From positions 12,254,348-12,318,347 of the forward strand of contig JAZBQD010000013.1 of the NCBI GenBank assembly GCA_036583965.1: 64,000 nt of DNA, written 5' to 3'. Every line of letters starts with the position of its first letter. Positions within the stretch are counted from its first letter, which is position 1. Under the pieces are notes generated by a model. The model searched no databases. It was not told where the DNA came from and saw only the letters and a program-made list of their open reading frames with translations. The stretch comes from Prunella strophiata. Taxonomy: Eukaryota; Chordata; Aves; Passeriformes; Prunellidae. Positions 13,960 to 26,149 of this stretch are shown piece after piece. The translations under genes were made by a program, and so were the position numbers.

Positions 13960-16900
13960 GTGTCCGATCCCTCTTGTACCTGTAACCCAGGGTCCAGACC
14001 CCCTGTTCACCCCCCGGGGTCCCGGGTTCCCTGTCCCCCCGGATTCAGATCCCCTGTCCCCCCTCGTTCAGTGTCCCCTTATGTCCCCCAGGGTCAGACC
14101 CCTGTCCCCCCAGGTCGACCCCATGGTCCCCCCCCCTGTCCCCCAGGATCAGACCCCCTGTCCCCCCTGTCCCCCAGGGTCAGACCCCCTGTCCCCCCTG
14201 TCCCCCAGGATCAGACCCCCTGTCCCCCCTGTCCCCCAGGGTCAGACCCCTGTCCCCTCTGTCCCCCAGGGTCAGACCCCCTGTCCCCTCTGTCCCCCAG
14301 GATCAGACCCCCTGTCCCCCCTGTCCCCCAGGGTCAGACCCCTGTCCCCTCTGTCCCCCAGGATCAGACCCCTGTCCCCTCTGTCCCCCAGGATCAGACC
14401 CCCTGTCCCCCCTGTCCCCCAGGGTCAGACCCCTGTCCCCTCTGTCCCCCAGGGTCAGACCCCTGTCCCCTCTGTCCCCCAGGATCAGACCCCCTGTCCC
14501 CCCTGTCCCCCAGGGTCAGACCCCCTGTCCCCCCTGTCCCCCAGGGTCAGACCCCCTGTCCCCCCTGTCCCCCAGGGTCAGACCCCTGTCCCCTCTGTCC
14601 CCCAGGATCAGACCCCCTGTCCCCCCTGTCCCCCAGGATCAGACCCCCTGTCCCCCCTGTCCCCCAGGGTCAGACCCCCTGTCCCCCCTGTCCCCCAGGG
14701 TCAGACCCCCTGTCCCCCCTGTCCCCCAGGGTCAGACCCCCTGTCCCCCCTGTCCCCCAGGGTCAGACCCCTGTCCCCTCTGTCCCCCAGGATCAGACCC
14801 CCTGTCCCCCCTGTCCCCCAGGGTCAGACCCCCTGTCCCCCCTGTCCCCCAGGGTCAGACCCCTGTCCCCTCTGTCCCCCAGGATCAGACCCCCTGTCCC
14901 CCCTGTCCCCCAGGGTCAGACCCCCTGTCCCCCCTGTCCCCCAGGGTCAGACCCCCTGTCCCCCCTGTCCCCCAGGGTCAGACCCCCTGTCCCCCCTGTC
15001 CCCCAGGGTCAGACCCCCTGTCCCCCCTGTCCCCCAGGGTCAGACCCCTGTCCCCTCTGTCCCCCAGGATCAGACCCCCTGTCCCCCCTGTCCCCCAGGG
15101 TCAGACCCCTGTCCCCTCTGTCCCCCAGGATCAGACCCCCTGTCCCCCCTGTCCCCCAGGGTCAGACCCCTGTCCCCTCTGTCCCCCAGGATCAGACCCC
15201 CTGTCCCCCCTGTCCCCCAGGGTCAGACCCCTGTCCCCTCTGTCCCCCAGGATCAGACCCCCTGTCCCCCCTGTCCCCCAGGGTCAGACCCCTGTCCCCT
15301 CTGTCCCCCAGGATCAGACCCCCTGTCCCCCCTGTCCCCCAGGATCAGACCCCCTGTCCCCCCTGTCCCCCAGGGTCAGACCCCCTGTCCCCCCTGTCCC
15401 CCAGGATCAGACCCCTGTCCCCTCTGTCCCCCAGGATCAGACCCCCTGTCCCCCCTGTCCCCCAGGGTCAGACCCCCTGTCCCCCCTGTCCCCCAGGGTC
15501 AGACCCCCTGTCCCCCCTGTCCCCCAGGATCAGACCCCCTGTCCCCCCTGTCCCCCAGGGTCAGACCCCCTGTCCCCCCTGTCCCCCAGGGTCAGACCCC
15601 TGTCCCCTCTGTCCCCCAGGATCAGACCCCTGTCCCCTCTGTCCCCCAGGATCAGACCCCCTGTCCCCCCTGTCCCCCAGGATCAGACCCCCTGTCCCCC
15701 CTGTCCCCCAGGGTCAGACCCCTGTCCCCTCTGTCCCCCAGGATCAGACCCCCTGTCCCCCCTGTCCCCCAGGGTCAGACCCCCTGTCCCCCCTGTCCCC
15801 CAGGGTCAGACCCCTGTCCCCTCTGTCCCCCAGGATCAGACCCCCTGTCCCCCCTGTCCCCCAGGGTCAGACCCCCTGTCCCCCCTGTCCCCCAGGGTCA
15901 GACCCCCTGTCCCCCCTGTCCCCCAGGGTCAGACCCCTGTCCCCTCTGTCCCCCAGGATCAGACCCCCTGTCCCCCCTGTCCCCCAGGGTCAGACCCCCT
16001 GTCCCCCCTGTCCCCCAGGGTCAGACCCCCTGTCCCCCCTGTCCCCCAGGGTCAGACCCCCTGTCCCCCCTGTCCCCCAGGGTCAGACCCCTGTCCCCTC
16101 TGTCCCCCAGGATCAGACCCCCTGTCCCCCCTGTCCCCCAGGGTCAGACCCCCTGTCCCCCCTGTCCCCCAGGGTCAGACCCCCTGTCCCCCCTGTCCCC
16201 CAGGGTCAGACCCCTGTCCCCTCTGTCCCCCAGGATCAGACCCCCTGTCCCCCCTGTCCCCCAGGGTCAGACCCCCTGTCCCCCCTGTCCCCCAGGGTCA
16301 GACCCCTGTCCCCTCTGTCCCCCAGGATCAGACCCCCTGTCCCCCCTGTCCCCCAGGGTCAGACCCCTGTCCCCTCTGTCCCCCAGGATCAGACCCCCTG
16401 TCCCCCCTGTCCCCCAGGGTCAGACCCCTGTCCCCTCTGTCCCCCAGGATCAGACCCCCTGTCCCCCCTGTCCCCCAGGATCAGACCCCCTGTCCCCCCT
16501 GTCCCCCAGGGTCAGACCCCTGTCCCCTCTGTCCCCCAGGATCAGACCCCCTGTCCCCCCTGTCCCCCAGGGTCAGACCCCTGTCCCCTCTGTCCCCCAG
16601 GATCAGACCCCCTGTCCCCCCTGTCCCCCAGGGTCAGACCCCCTGTCCCCCCTGTCCCCCAGGGTCAGACCCCTGTCCCCTCTGTCCCCCAGGATCAGAC
16701 CCCCTGTCCCCCCTGTCCCCCAGGGTCAGACCCCCTGTCCCCCCTGTCCCCCAGGGTCAGACCCCCTGTCCCCCCTGTCCCCCAGGGTCAGACCCCCTGT
16801 CCCCCCTGTCCCCCAGGGTCAGACCCCTGTCCCCTCTGTCCCCCAGGATCAGACCCCCTGTCCCCCCTGTCCCCCAGGGTCAGACCCCCTGTCCCCCCTG

Positions 16901-18751
16901 TCCCCCAGGGTCAGACCCCTGTCCCCTCTGTCCCCCAGGATCAGACCCCCTGTCCCCCCTGTCCCCCAGGGTCAGACCCCCTGTCCCCCCTGTCCCCCAG
17001 GGTCAGACCCCTGTCCCCTCTGTCCCCCAGGATCAGACCCCCTGTCCCCCCTGTCCCCCAGGGTCAGACCCCTGTCCCCTCTGTCCCCCAGGATCAGACC
17101 CCCTGTCCCCCCTGTCCCCCAGGGTCAGACCCCTGTCCCCTCTGTCCCCCAGGATCAGACCCCCTGTCCCCCCTGTCCCCCAGGGTCAGACCCCCTGTCC
17201 CCCCTGTCCCCCAGGGTCAGACCCCCTGTCCCCCCTGTCCCCCAGGGTCAGACCCCCTGTCCCCCCTGTCCCCCAGGATCAGACCCCCTGTCCCCCCTGT
17301 CCCCCAGGGTCAGACCCCTGTCCCCTCTGTCCCCCAGGATCAGACCCCCTGTCCCCCCTGTCCCCCAGGGTCAGACCCCTGTCCCCTCTGTCCCCCAGGA
17401 TCAGACCCCCTGTCCCCCCTGTCCCCCAGGATCAGACCCCCTGTCCCCCCTGTCCCCCAGGGTCAGACCCCTGTCCCCTCTGTCCCCCAGGATCAGACCC
17501 CCTGTCCCCCCTGTCCCCCAGGGTCAGACCCCTGTCCCCTCTGTCCCCCAGGATCAGACCCCCTGTCCCCCCTGTCCCCCAGGGTCAGACCCCCTGTCCC
17601 CCCTGTCCCCCAGGGTCAGACCCCTGTCCCCTCTGTCCCCCAGGATCAGACCCCCTGTCCCCCCTGTCCCCCAGGATCAGACCCCCTGTCCCCCCTGTCC
17701 CCCAGGATCAGACCCCCTGTCCCCCCTGTCCCCCAGGATCAGACCCCCTGTCCCCCCTGTCCCCCAGGATCAGACCCCCTGTCCCCCCTGTCCCCCAGGG
17801 TCAGACCCCCTGTCCCCCCTGTCCCCCAGGGTCAGACCCCTGTCCCCTCTGTCCCCCAGGATCAGACCCCCTGTCCCCCCTGTCCCCCAGGGTCAGACCC
17901 CCTGTCCCCCCTGTCCCCCAGGGTCAGACCCCTGTCCCCTCTGTCCCCCAGGATCAGACCCCCTGTCCCCCCTGTCCCCCAGGATCAGACCCCCTGTCCC
18001 CCCTGTCCCCCAGGGTCAGACCCCTGTCCCCTCTGTCCCCCAGGATCAGACCCCCTGTCCCCCCTGTCCCCCAGGGTCAGACCCCTGTCCCCTCTGTCCC
18101 CCAGGATCAGACCCCCTGTCCCCCCTGTCCCCCAGGGTCAGACCCCCTGTCCCCCCTGTCCCCCAGGATCAGACCCCCTGTCCCCCCTGTCCCCCAGGGT
18201 CAGACCCCCTGTCCCCCCTGTCCCCCAGGGTCAGACCCCCTGTCCCCCCTGTCCCCCAGGGTCAGACCCCTGTCCCCTCTGTCCCCCAGGATCAGACCCC
18301 CTGTCCCCCCTGTCCCCCAGGGTCAGACCCCCTGTCCCCCCTGTCCCCCAGGGTCAGACCCCTGTCCCCTCTGTCCCCCAGGATCAGACCCCCTGTCCCC
18401 CCTGTCCCCCAGGGTCAGACCCCTGTCCCCTCTGTCCCCCAGGATCAGACCCCCTGTCCCCCCTGTCCCCCAGGATCAGACCCCCTGTCCCCCCTGTCCC
18501 CCAGGGTCAGACCCCTGTCCCCTCTGTCCCCCAGGATCAGACCCCCTGTCCCCCCTGTCCCCCAGGATCAGACCCCCTGTCCCCCCTGTCCCCCAGGGTC
18601 AGACCCCTGTCCCCTCTGTCCCCCAGGATCAGACCCCCTGTCCCCCCTGTCCCCCAGGGTCAGACCCCCTGTCCCCCCTGTCCCCCAGGGTCAGACCCCT
18701 GTCCCCTCTGTCCCCCAGGATCAGACCCCCTGTCCCCCCTGTCCCCCAGGA
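13960..18751. repeat. 4.7-kb minisatellite of 30/31-bp units, about 150 copies
   Basis: The two monomer types share CAGGRTCAGACCCC. The 31-bp type continues CCTGTCCCCCCTGTCCCC and the 30-bp type CTGTCCCCTCTGTCCCC. The left edge (13960-14160) is degenerate and the rest is nearly identical. A 30-bp monomer is almost always followed by a GGATC monomer, so about 61-bp dimers spread together. The plus strand has no stop codon in the unit, and 30/31-bp phase drift keeps all three frames open. This explains the apparent 1600-1760-residue frames, which I do not call genes. The minus strand is packed with G5-G6 runs. Confidence 0.97.
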
Positions 18752-18911
18752 TCCTGGCTGGAAGTGGGCAAGGCAGGTGTGGTAGACAACTACAGGCTAG
18801 TAATTTTCCAAAAATATTCCTGGGCTTTGGGGCTCCTTCCCACGAAAGTGTGGCCCAAGACCACCCACCCCCAGGTAACATCCAGCCCCAGGTCACCCAA
18901 CACACCATTTC

Positions 18912-19804
18912 AGAAATCTGCAATACTTTAATCAAACCCTACTTAAGGCCATTGTTACTTTCATGATTGCACATATTCCTGCTTCTCGAAAGCACAAATA
19001 TCTTCATTAACACACAAGGCCAGGGTGAAGCTCCCCCCTTCCCGTGGCCAGCCAGTGTGACCAGTGCCCCCAGTGCCCCCCAGTGCCCACGGGCACAGGA
19101 GCTGATCCCAGATGGCTGAGCAGGCAGCAGGGACAACTGCCAGGAGCTGAGTGACAGCTCAGATGTACCACTGAGCTTCTGCCAAGGCTCATCTCTCACA
19201 GCCACCCACAGCCAGGAGAGATTAAGTAACAGGGCTGAGAGCTGGAGTGGCCGTGGAGCACAAGGTCATGGCACAGAACTGGGGCTTTCAAAGTCACCAC
19301 GACTCCCCAGCACATGCAAAGGCTGCAGCAACCCCAGGCAGGCTCCAGGTGCTGTGCAAGAGACACCACTGAAGTGACAGCACCCAGAAATGATTTGCAG
19401 TGCAGCCCAGTTACATCAAGTGGCAATAAAACTGTGAGTGGCTCCAGGACAGCGTGCCCCATTTGGTGAGATGAACAGTGGCTTTTAAAAAGATCACTAA
19501 ATCCCATCAGTGCTACCTATACAAACCTCATTTATTTTAAAGGCTGCCATTAAAGTGCCTTTTATCCCTAGCAATAGGCAGTTTTAAATTGCAAATAACT
19601 TCTCAGATCAGTCAGCAACCATCTTCATTCCACCGGAGAGAAGGGCAGTGGCTCAGGCTGGCCCTTGGGGACAAAAGGCTTCTTGAAGACTGTGCTGAGG
19701 TTTCTGGATGAGCAGGAATGCTGAGCAGCAGGACTATCCCACAGCTTTGCTGTGCTGGGCAGGGTCTCTGCTGAGCTGTCCAGGACTTCACCTTCCAGAG
19801 AGCT
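18912..19804 (-). CDS. SCARB1: Candidate alternative last exon of SCARB1 (SR-BII-type tail) plus 3'UTR
   Basis: In mammals SCARB1 exon 12 carries the normal stop. Skipping it joins exon 11 to exon 13 and gives the SR-BII cytoplasmic tail. Exon 11 here ends in phase 0. At 19804, after a CCCCAG acceptor, a phase-0 frame of 59 codons runs to TGA at 19625-19627. The predicted tail starts SSLEGEVLDSSAETL and ends KGQPEPLPFSPVE, which is not minisatellite sequence and is proline-rich at its end. Non-repetitive UTR-like sequence follows to ATTAAA at 18927-18932 (minus strand), with GT-rich TGGTGTGTTGGG just beyond. The tail does not visibly match the human SR-BII tail. Because the frame is also open upstream through the minisatellite, the acceptor is inferred. 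If exon 12 is included, all of this is 3'UTR. Confidence 0.45.
18927..18932 (-). terminator. Probable SCARB1 polyadenylation signal ATTAAA
   Basis: The minus strand reads GATTAAAGTATTGCAG, followed about 25 bases on by GT-rich TGGTGTGTTGGG. Cleavage is predicted near 18912. This is the best poly(A) site between the last coding exon and the 4.7-kb minisatellite. Confidence 0.5.
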
Positions 19805-19841
19805 CTGGGGATCCAAAGCCCTGTCACTGCAGCGTGGCTGT

Positions 19842-22800
19842 GTCCCAGTGGGGAGGGTGTCCCATGAGGAGCTGTCCCAGTGGAGCTGCCCCAGTGGAAC
19901 CTGTCCCAGTGGAACCTGTCCCAGTGGAATCTGTCCCAGTGGAGCTGTCCCAGTGGAACCTGTCCCAGTGGAGCTGTCCCAGTGGAGCTGTCCCAGTGGA
20001 GCTGTCCCAGTGGAACCTGTCCCAGTGGAATCTGTCCCAGTGGAATCTGTCCCAGCAGAACCTGTCCCAGTAGAACCTGTCCCAGTGGAATCTGTCCCAG
20101 TAGAACCTGTTCCAGTGGAACCTGTCCCAGTGGAGCTGTCCCAGTGGAGCTGTCCCAGTGGAATCTGTCCCAGTAGAACCTGTTCCAGTGGAACCTGTCC
20201 CAGTGGAATCTGTCCCAGTAGAACCTGTCCCAGTGGAATCTGTCCCAGCAGAACCTGTTCCAGTGGAGCTGTCCCAGTGGAATCTGTCCCAGTGGAATCT
20301 GTCCCAGTGGAGCTGTCCCAGTAGAACCTGTTCCAGTGGAGCTGTCCCAGTGGAGCTGTCCCAGTGGAATCTGTCCCAGTGGAGCTGTCCCAGTAGAACC
20401 TGTTCCAGTGGAATCTGTCCCAGTAGAACTTGTCCCAGTGGAGCTGTCCCAGTAGAACCTGTTCCAGTGGAATCTGTCCCAGTAGAACTTGTCCCAGTGG
20501 AGCTGTCCCAGTAGAACCTGTTCCAGTGGAATCTGTCCCAGTAGAACCTGTCCCAGTGGAACCTGTTCCAGTGGAGCTGTCCCAGTGGAATCTGTCCCAG
20601 TGGAGCTGTCCCAGTGGAACTTGTCCCAGTAGAACCTGTCCCAGTGGAGCTGTCCCAGTAGAACCTGTCCCAGTGGAATCTGTCCCAGCAGAACCTGTCC
20701 CAGCAGAACCTGTCCCAGTGGAACCTGTCCCAGTGGAGCTGTCCCAGTGGAACCTGTCCCAGTGGAGCTGTCCCAGCAGAACCTGTCCCAGTGGAATCTG
20801 TCCCAGCAGAACCTGTCCCAGTGGAGCTGTCCCAGTAGAACCTGTCCCAGTGGAATCTGTCCCAGCAGAACCTGTCCCAGTGGAACCTGTCCCAGTGGAA
20901 CCTGTCCCAGTGGAACCTGTTCCAGTGGAACCTGTCCCAGTGGAGCTGTCCCAGCAGAACCTGTCCCAGTGGAACCTGTCCCAGTGGAATCTGTCCCAGT
21001 AGAACCTGTCCCAGTGGAACCTGTCCCAGTGGAATCTGTCCCAGCAGAACCTGTCCCAGTGGAACCTGTCCCAGTGGAGCTGTCCCAGTGGAACCTGTTC
21101 CAGTGGAGCTGTCCCAGTAGAACCTGTTCCAGTGGAGCTGTCCCAGTGGAATCTGTCCCAGTGGAACCTGTCCCAGTGGAACCTGTTCCAGTGGAGCTGT
21201 CCCAGTGGAGCTGTCCCAGTGGAATCTGTCCCAGTGGAGCTGTCCCAGTGGAGCTGTCCCAGCAGAACCTGTCCCAGTGGAGCTGTCCCAGCAGAACCTG
21301 TCCCAGTGGAACCTGTCCCAGTGGAACCTGTCCCAGTGGAACCTGTCCCAGTGGAGCTGTCCCAGTGGAACCTGTCCCAGTGGAGCTGTCCCAGTGGAAC
21401 CTGTTCCAGTGGAACCTGTCCCAGTGGAATCTGTCCCAGTAGAACCTGTTCCAGTGGAGCTGTCCCAGTAGAACCTGTTCCAGTGGAACCTGTTCCAGTG
21501 GAGCTGTCCCAGCAGAACCTGTCCCAGTGGAACCTGTCCCAGTGGAACCTGTTCCAGTGGAGCTGTCCCAGCAGAACCTGTCCCAGTGGAGCTGTCCCAG
21601 TGGAGCTGTCCCAGTGGAGCTGTCCCAGTGGAACCTGTTCCAGTGGAACCTGTCCCAGTGGAATCTGTCCCAGTAGAACCTGTTCCAGTGGAGCTGTCCC
21701 AGTGGAGCTGTCCCAGTAGAACTTGTCCCAGTGGAATCTGTCCCAGTGGAGCTGTCCCAGTAGAACCTGTCCCAGTGGAATCTGTCCCAGTAGAACCTGT
21801 CCCAGTGGAATCTGTCCCAGTAGAACCTGTTCCAGTGGAGCTGTCCCAGTGGAGCTGTCCCAGTAGAACCTGTTCCAGTGGAGCTGTCCCAGTGGAACCT
21901 GTCCCAGTGGAGCTGTCCCAGTGGAATCTGTCCCAGTGGAGCTGTCCCAGTGGAATCTGTCCCAGTGGAGCTGTCCCAGTGGAACCTGTTCCAGTGGAGC
22001 TGTCCCAGTGGAATCTGTCCCAGTGGAGCTGTCCCAGTGGAATCTGTCCCAGTGGAGCTGTCCCAGCAGAACCTGTCCCAGTGGAATCTGTCCCAGTAGA
22101 ACCTGTCCCAGTGGAATCTGTCCCAGTAGAACCTGTCCCAGTGGAAGCTGTCCCAGTAGAACTTGTCCCAGTGGAATCTGTCCCAGTAGAACCTGTCCCA
22201 GTGGAATCTGTCCCAGTAGAACCTGTCCCAGTGGAGCTGTCCCAGCAGAACCTGTCCCAGTGGAATCTGTCCCAGTGGAGCTGTCCCAGTAGAACCTGTC
22301 CCAGTGGAGCTGTCCCAGTAGAACCTGTTCCAGTGGAGCTGTCCCAGTAGAACCTGTCCCAGTGGAGCTGTCCCAGTGGAATCTGTCCCAGTGGAGCTGT
22401 CCCAGTAGAACCTGTCCCAGTGGAATCTGTCCCAGTAGAACCTGTCCCAGTGGAATCTGTCCCAGTGGAGCTGTCCCAGTAGAACCTGTCCCAGTGGAGC
22501 TGTCCCAGTGGAATCTGTCCCAGTAGAACCTGTCCCAGTGGAATCTGTCCCAGTAGAACCTGTCCCAGTGGAACCTGTCCCAGTAGAACCTGTCCCAGTG
22601 GAATCTGTCCCAGTAGAACCTGTCCCAGTGGAATCTGTCCCAGTAGAACTTGTCCCAGTGGAATCTGTCCCAGTGGAGCTGTCCCAGTAGAACCTGTCCC
22701 AGTGGAATCTGTCCCAGTGGAGCTGTCCCAGTGGAATCTGTCCCAGTGGAGCTGTCCCAGTAGAACCTGTCCCAGTGGAGCTGTCCCAGTGGAACCTGTC

Positions 22801-23469
22801 CCAGTGGAGCTGTCCCAGTGGAATCTGTCCCAGTGGAGCTGTCCCAGTAGAACCTGTCCCAGTGGAGCTGTCCCAGTAGAACCTGTCCCAGTGGAGCTGT
22901 CCCAGTAGAACCTGTCCCAGTGGAGCTGTCCCAGTGGAATCTGTCCCAGTGGAGCTGTCCCAGTGGAATCTGTCCCAGTGGAGCTGTCCCAGTGGAATCT
23001 GTCCCAGTGGAGCTGTCCCAGTGGAATCTGTCCCAGTAGAACCTGTCCCAGTGGAATCTGTCCCAGTAGAACCTGTCCCAGTGGAGCTGTCCCAGTAGAA
23101 CCTGTCCCAGTGGAGCTGTCCCAGCAGAACCTGTCCCAGTGGAATCTGTCCCAGTGGAGCTGTCCCAGTAGAACCTGTCCCAGTGGAATCTGTCCCAGTA
23201 GAACCTGTCCCAGTGGAATCTGTCCCAGCAGAACCTGTCCCAGTGGAATCTGTCCCAGTGGATCTGTCCCAGTGGAATCTGTCCCAGCAGAACCTGTCCC
23301 AGTGGAGCTGTCCCAGCAGAACCTGTCCCAGTGGAGCTGTCCCAGTGGAATCTGTCCCAGTGGAGCTGTCCCAGTGGAATCTGTCCCAGTGGAGCTGTCC
23401 CAGTGGAATCTGTCCCAGTGGAGCTGTCCCAGTGGAATCTGTCCCAGTGGAGCTGTCCCAGTGGAATCT
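19842..23469. repeat. 3.6-kb minisatellite of 14/15-bp units, about 240 copies
   Basis: Units are CTGTCCCAGTGGAA plus C or T (15 bp) and CTGTCCCAGTGGAG (14 bp), with AGTAGAA and AGCAGAA variants. On the minus strand the unit has no stop codon, and 14/15-bp drift keeps frames open. The apparent 1286- and 1341-residue frames are therefore artefacts. If the candidate terminal exon at 19.8 kb is right, the array lies within SCARB1 intron 12. It shares the CTGTCCC core with the array at 14-18.75 kb. Confidence 0.96.
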
Positions 23470-23905
23470 CACCTAAACACACCCAAAAAACAGGTTCACC
23501 ACCCTCAAAGCTGAGCAGGAGCCAGATAAACCTTCCAACAGACCACGTGGGCCTGACCCTCACTAATGCAAGAACCTGAGGAGGAAGCAGCAGGTGACAA
23601 CAGTGGGTCACTTCCTGCTGCTGGGACAGGGACACCAACCTGGCCCTCACCAGAGCCCTTTGCTTGCTGGGGATGTGGACTGGGTGTTGTGGAGGGACTG
23701 GGAGGCTTGTCTGACCCTTTGACCATTGCCCATTGCTGCTCCAGTGTGGGCACCAGGGATACCACCAGGAACACCTGGAGACTCTTTGGGCATGGTGGTA
23801 TTTGGCTGAAGTTTGGATTTGAGGATCCTGGAGGAATTTTCAACCTTAATGAGCCTAAAAGTGTCTACTGACCTCAGGTGAGGGCATGCAGTCAGGGCTA
23901 AAAGG
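23470..23905. other. Non-coding, single-copy flank
   Basis: Short unique stretch between the minisatellite and a CR1 element, probably SCARB1 intron 12. Nothing recognisable. Confidence 0.5.
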
Positions 23906-25670
23906 ATGGTTAATATTCAAGGGTCACCTCCTCCAAGTACAAGAACACTCCACCCTAACAAGCATCCCAAGCCAGGAAAAAATGCCAGCAGGGCAACATG
24001 GATGAACCAGGAGCTCCAAACACAAATGCAGAAAGGAGACTTATGGAAGGGGGGAGCAGGGACAGGTAACCTGGCAGGAACACAGGAAACTCTCCCAGCA
24101 TGCAGGGATGAAGACAGGAAAGCCAGAACCCAACTGGAACTGAATCCAGCCAAGGATGTCAGAGACAAGAAAGGCTTCTCCAAGTACCCAGGTGACAAAG
24201 GACAGAGGAGGGAACCATGAGGGCCTGGGGCTGAATGAGGCAGGGGACCCCAGAAACCAGGGGGAAGTCCAGAGCAAGGAAGATGCACCCTTGGTGGAAG
24301 AGGATGAGGCCAGAGAACACTTCAGGAACCTAGACATGCACAAATCCATGGACCAAGATGGGATGAGTGGGCTCATGTCACAGCAAGGCCATTCCCTGTT
24401 GTCTTTGACCACCCCTGGCTCAAAGACTGAAGGAAAGCAAATCTTGAAAAGATGAAGAAGACCTCAGGAGCTACAGAGCAGTCAGTCTCCCTTCATCCTT
24501 GAGAAAGTGATGCAGCAGCTGATTTAGGAACCACTTCCAGGCACATGAAGGACAATTACATCATCAGGTGTAGTCACTGGGCTTCACCAAGGGGCAACTG
24601 TGCTTGATCACCTGTGATGGAATGACTGGCTTGGCAGAACAGGGGATATGGCCTACCTGCACTCCAGGCTTTTGACACCATTCCCATAAAAACCTTACAG
24701 GGAAGCTGGGATTGGATGAGCAGGCAGTGAGGTGGACTGAAAACTGGCTGAACAGCCAGGCCCAGAGCTGAGTTGGAGGCCAGTAACCATCAGTGTACAC
24801 CAGGGGTCAATTCTGGGTCCAGGCCTGTTTAACATCTTTATTAATGATCTGCAAAACCTGGGGGAGTGGCTGGTCCACCAGAGGGACCTCAGCAGGCTGA
24901 GAAAGGGACTGGAAGGACCCTCATGAGGTCCAACAAGAGGATGTACAAGGTCTTTCACACAGGATGAACAACCCCACACAGCAGCACACCCTAAAGGTCA
25001 CCCAGCTCTGCAGCAGTTTGGCAGAAAAGGACCTGAAGGTCTTGGGGACAGCGAGCTGAGGTGAGCCAGCAGCATGGCCAGGGAGCAAAGGCAGCCAGCT
25101 GATTCCTGGGCTGCACTGGGAGTGCTGCCAGCAGCTCCTGGAGTGATCCTTGCCCTCTGCTCATCACTGGTGAGGTGACACACGGAGTGCTGGGCTCAGT
25201 TCTGGGCTCCCCAGCACAAGAGAGAGATGGAGCTACTGGGAAGAGTCCAGCAAAGGAGCACTGAAGGGATTTTGATGTGAGCAGAGGCTGAGAGAACTGG
25301 GCCTGTTCAGCCTCGAGAAGAGAAGGCTCAGGGGGATCTCACCACTGAAAACAAGTTTCTGAAGGGAGGGTGTAAGTACAGAGCCAGGCTCTTCTTGGTG
25401 GTGTCCAGGGACAGGACAAGAGCAAAGGGACACTTAAACACTTAGAGGGGATTCCATCTGGATATTAAGAATATTTTTTTTCTTTTTCTTTTTTTCCTGT
25501 GAAAACTGTAAAAAAATGGGAACAGGTTGCCCTGGGGAATCTCCACTCCTGAAGGCATTAAGAGACATCTGGACATGGTGCTGAGCTAGGTGACTCTGCC
25601 TGAGCAGAGGGACTGGGATAGATGACCTCCAGAGGTCCCATCAACCTCAACGACTCAGTGACTTTGTGTT
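23906..25670 (+). mobile_element. CR1 LINE, 5'-truncated, dead (reverse transcriptase region)
   Basis: The plus strand carries a decayed CR1 ORF2. The reverse-transcriptase block is readable at 24801-24850 as QGSILGPGLFNIFINDL, the CR1/Jockey-type context. Upstream a GFTKGQ-like segment occurs near 24580 and a frameshifted AFDT-like segment near 24670. The 3' end near 25560-25670 has the usual GATGACCTCCAGAGGTCCC and CAACGACTCAGTGACTTTGTG tail. Stops and frameshifts interrupt every frame. It lies antisense to SCARB1, probably in intron 12. Confidence 0.88.
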
Positions 25671-26149
25671 CCTGTAATACAAACCCAGATATTTTACACA
25701 TCAGAAATTCCCTCCTGAAAGCCTCTCTGTTGAAGGGAAGGGTGACACCCACCAGTGGACTGACCTCTGTTACCCCACAAGTTCTTACCCATTCAAAAAA
25801 CTTACCTCTGGAACTCAAACACTCAGAGATGGGGGGAAAAACAGGCAAGAAAAGTATTTCCTCACACCAATCCTGCTTTTCCCCTGATCCCTGCTGACAT
25901 TATTAGGGCTGCAGATCAGCTACACCAGGAGAAACAATAAGAGCACGTGCTTGCAACCTGGTTAAGTGCCAGTATTAAGACATCTAAAGTGCCCCAAATA
26001 AAGCCATGAGACAACACTGTTCCATCAAAGCTCGCCAGGAGGGCATGTCTGGGAGATGTGGACAGCAAAGACTTCATTTGATTGGTTTTAAGTGAGGTTT
26101 AATCAAATCAGGAGGAGAGAAAAGCGTGTTACCTTGGCTGGGTACCCAC
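25671..26149. other. SCARB1 intron 12 sequence after the exon-12 stop
   Basis: No exon seen. The stop of exon 12 is followed directly by a usable donor (TAG, then GTGGGT), so this is most simply intron. If the donor is not used it is 3'UTR. Confidence 0.5.

Noticed and set aside
13684..18966. Apparent 1760- and 1616-residue proline-rich proteins on the plus strand
   Set aside because: They are translations of a 30/31-bp minisatellite whose unit lacks plus-strand stops. All frames are open, and there is no promoter, splice or homology support.
19612..23650. Apparent 1286- and 1341-residue GTDSTGTAPLGQ-type proteins on the minus strand
   Set aside because: Translations of the 14/15-bp minisatellite in drifting phase. 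Only the non-repetitive end (19625-19804) is kept, as a candidate SCARB1 exon.
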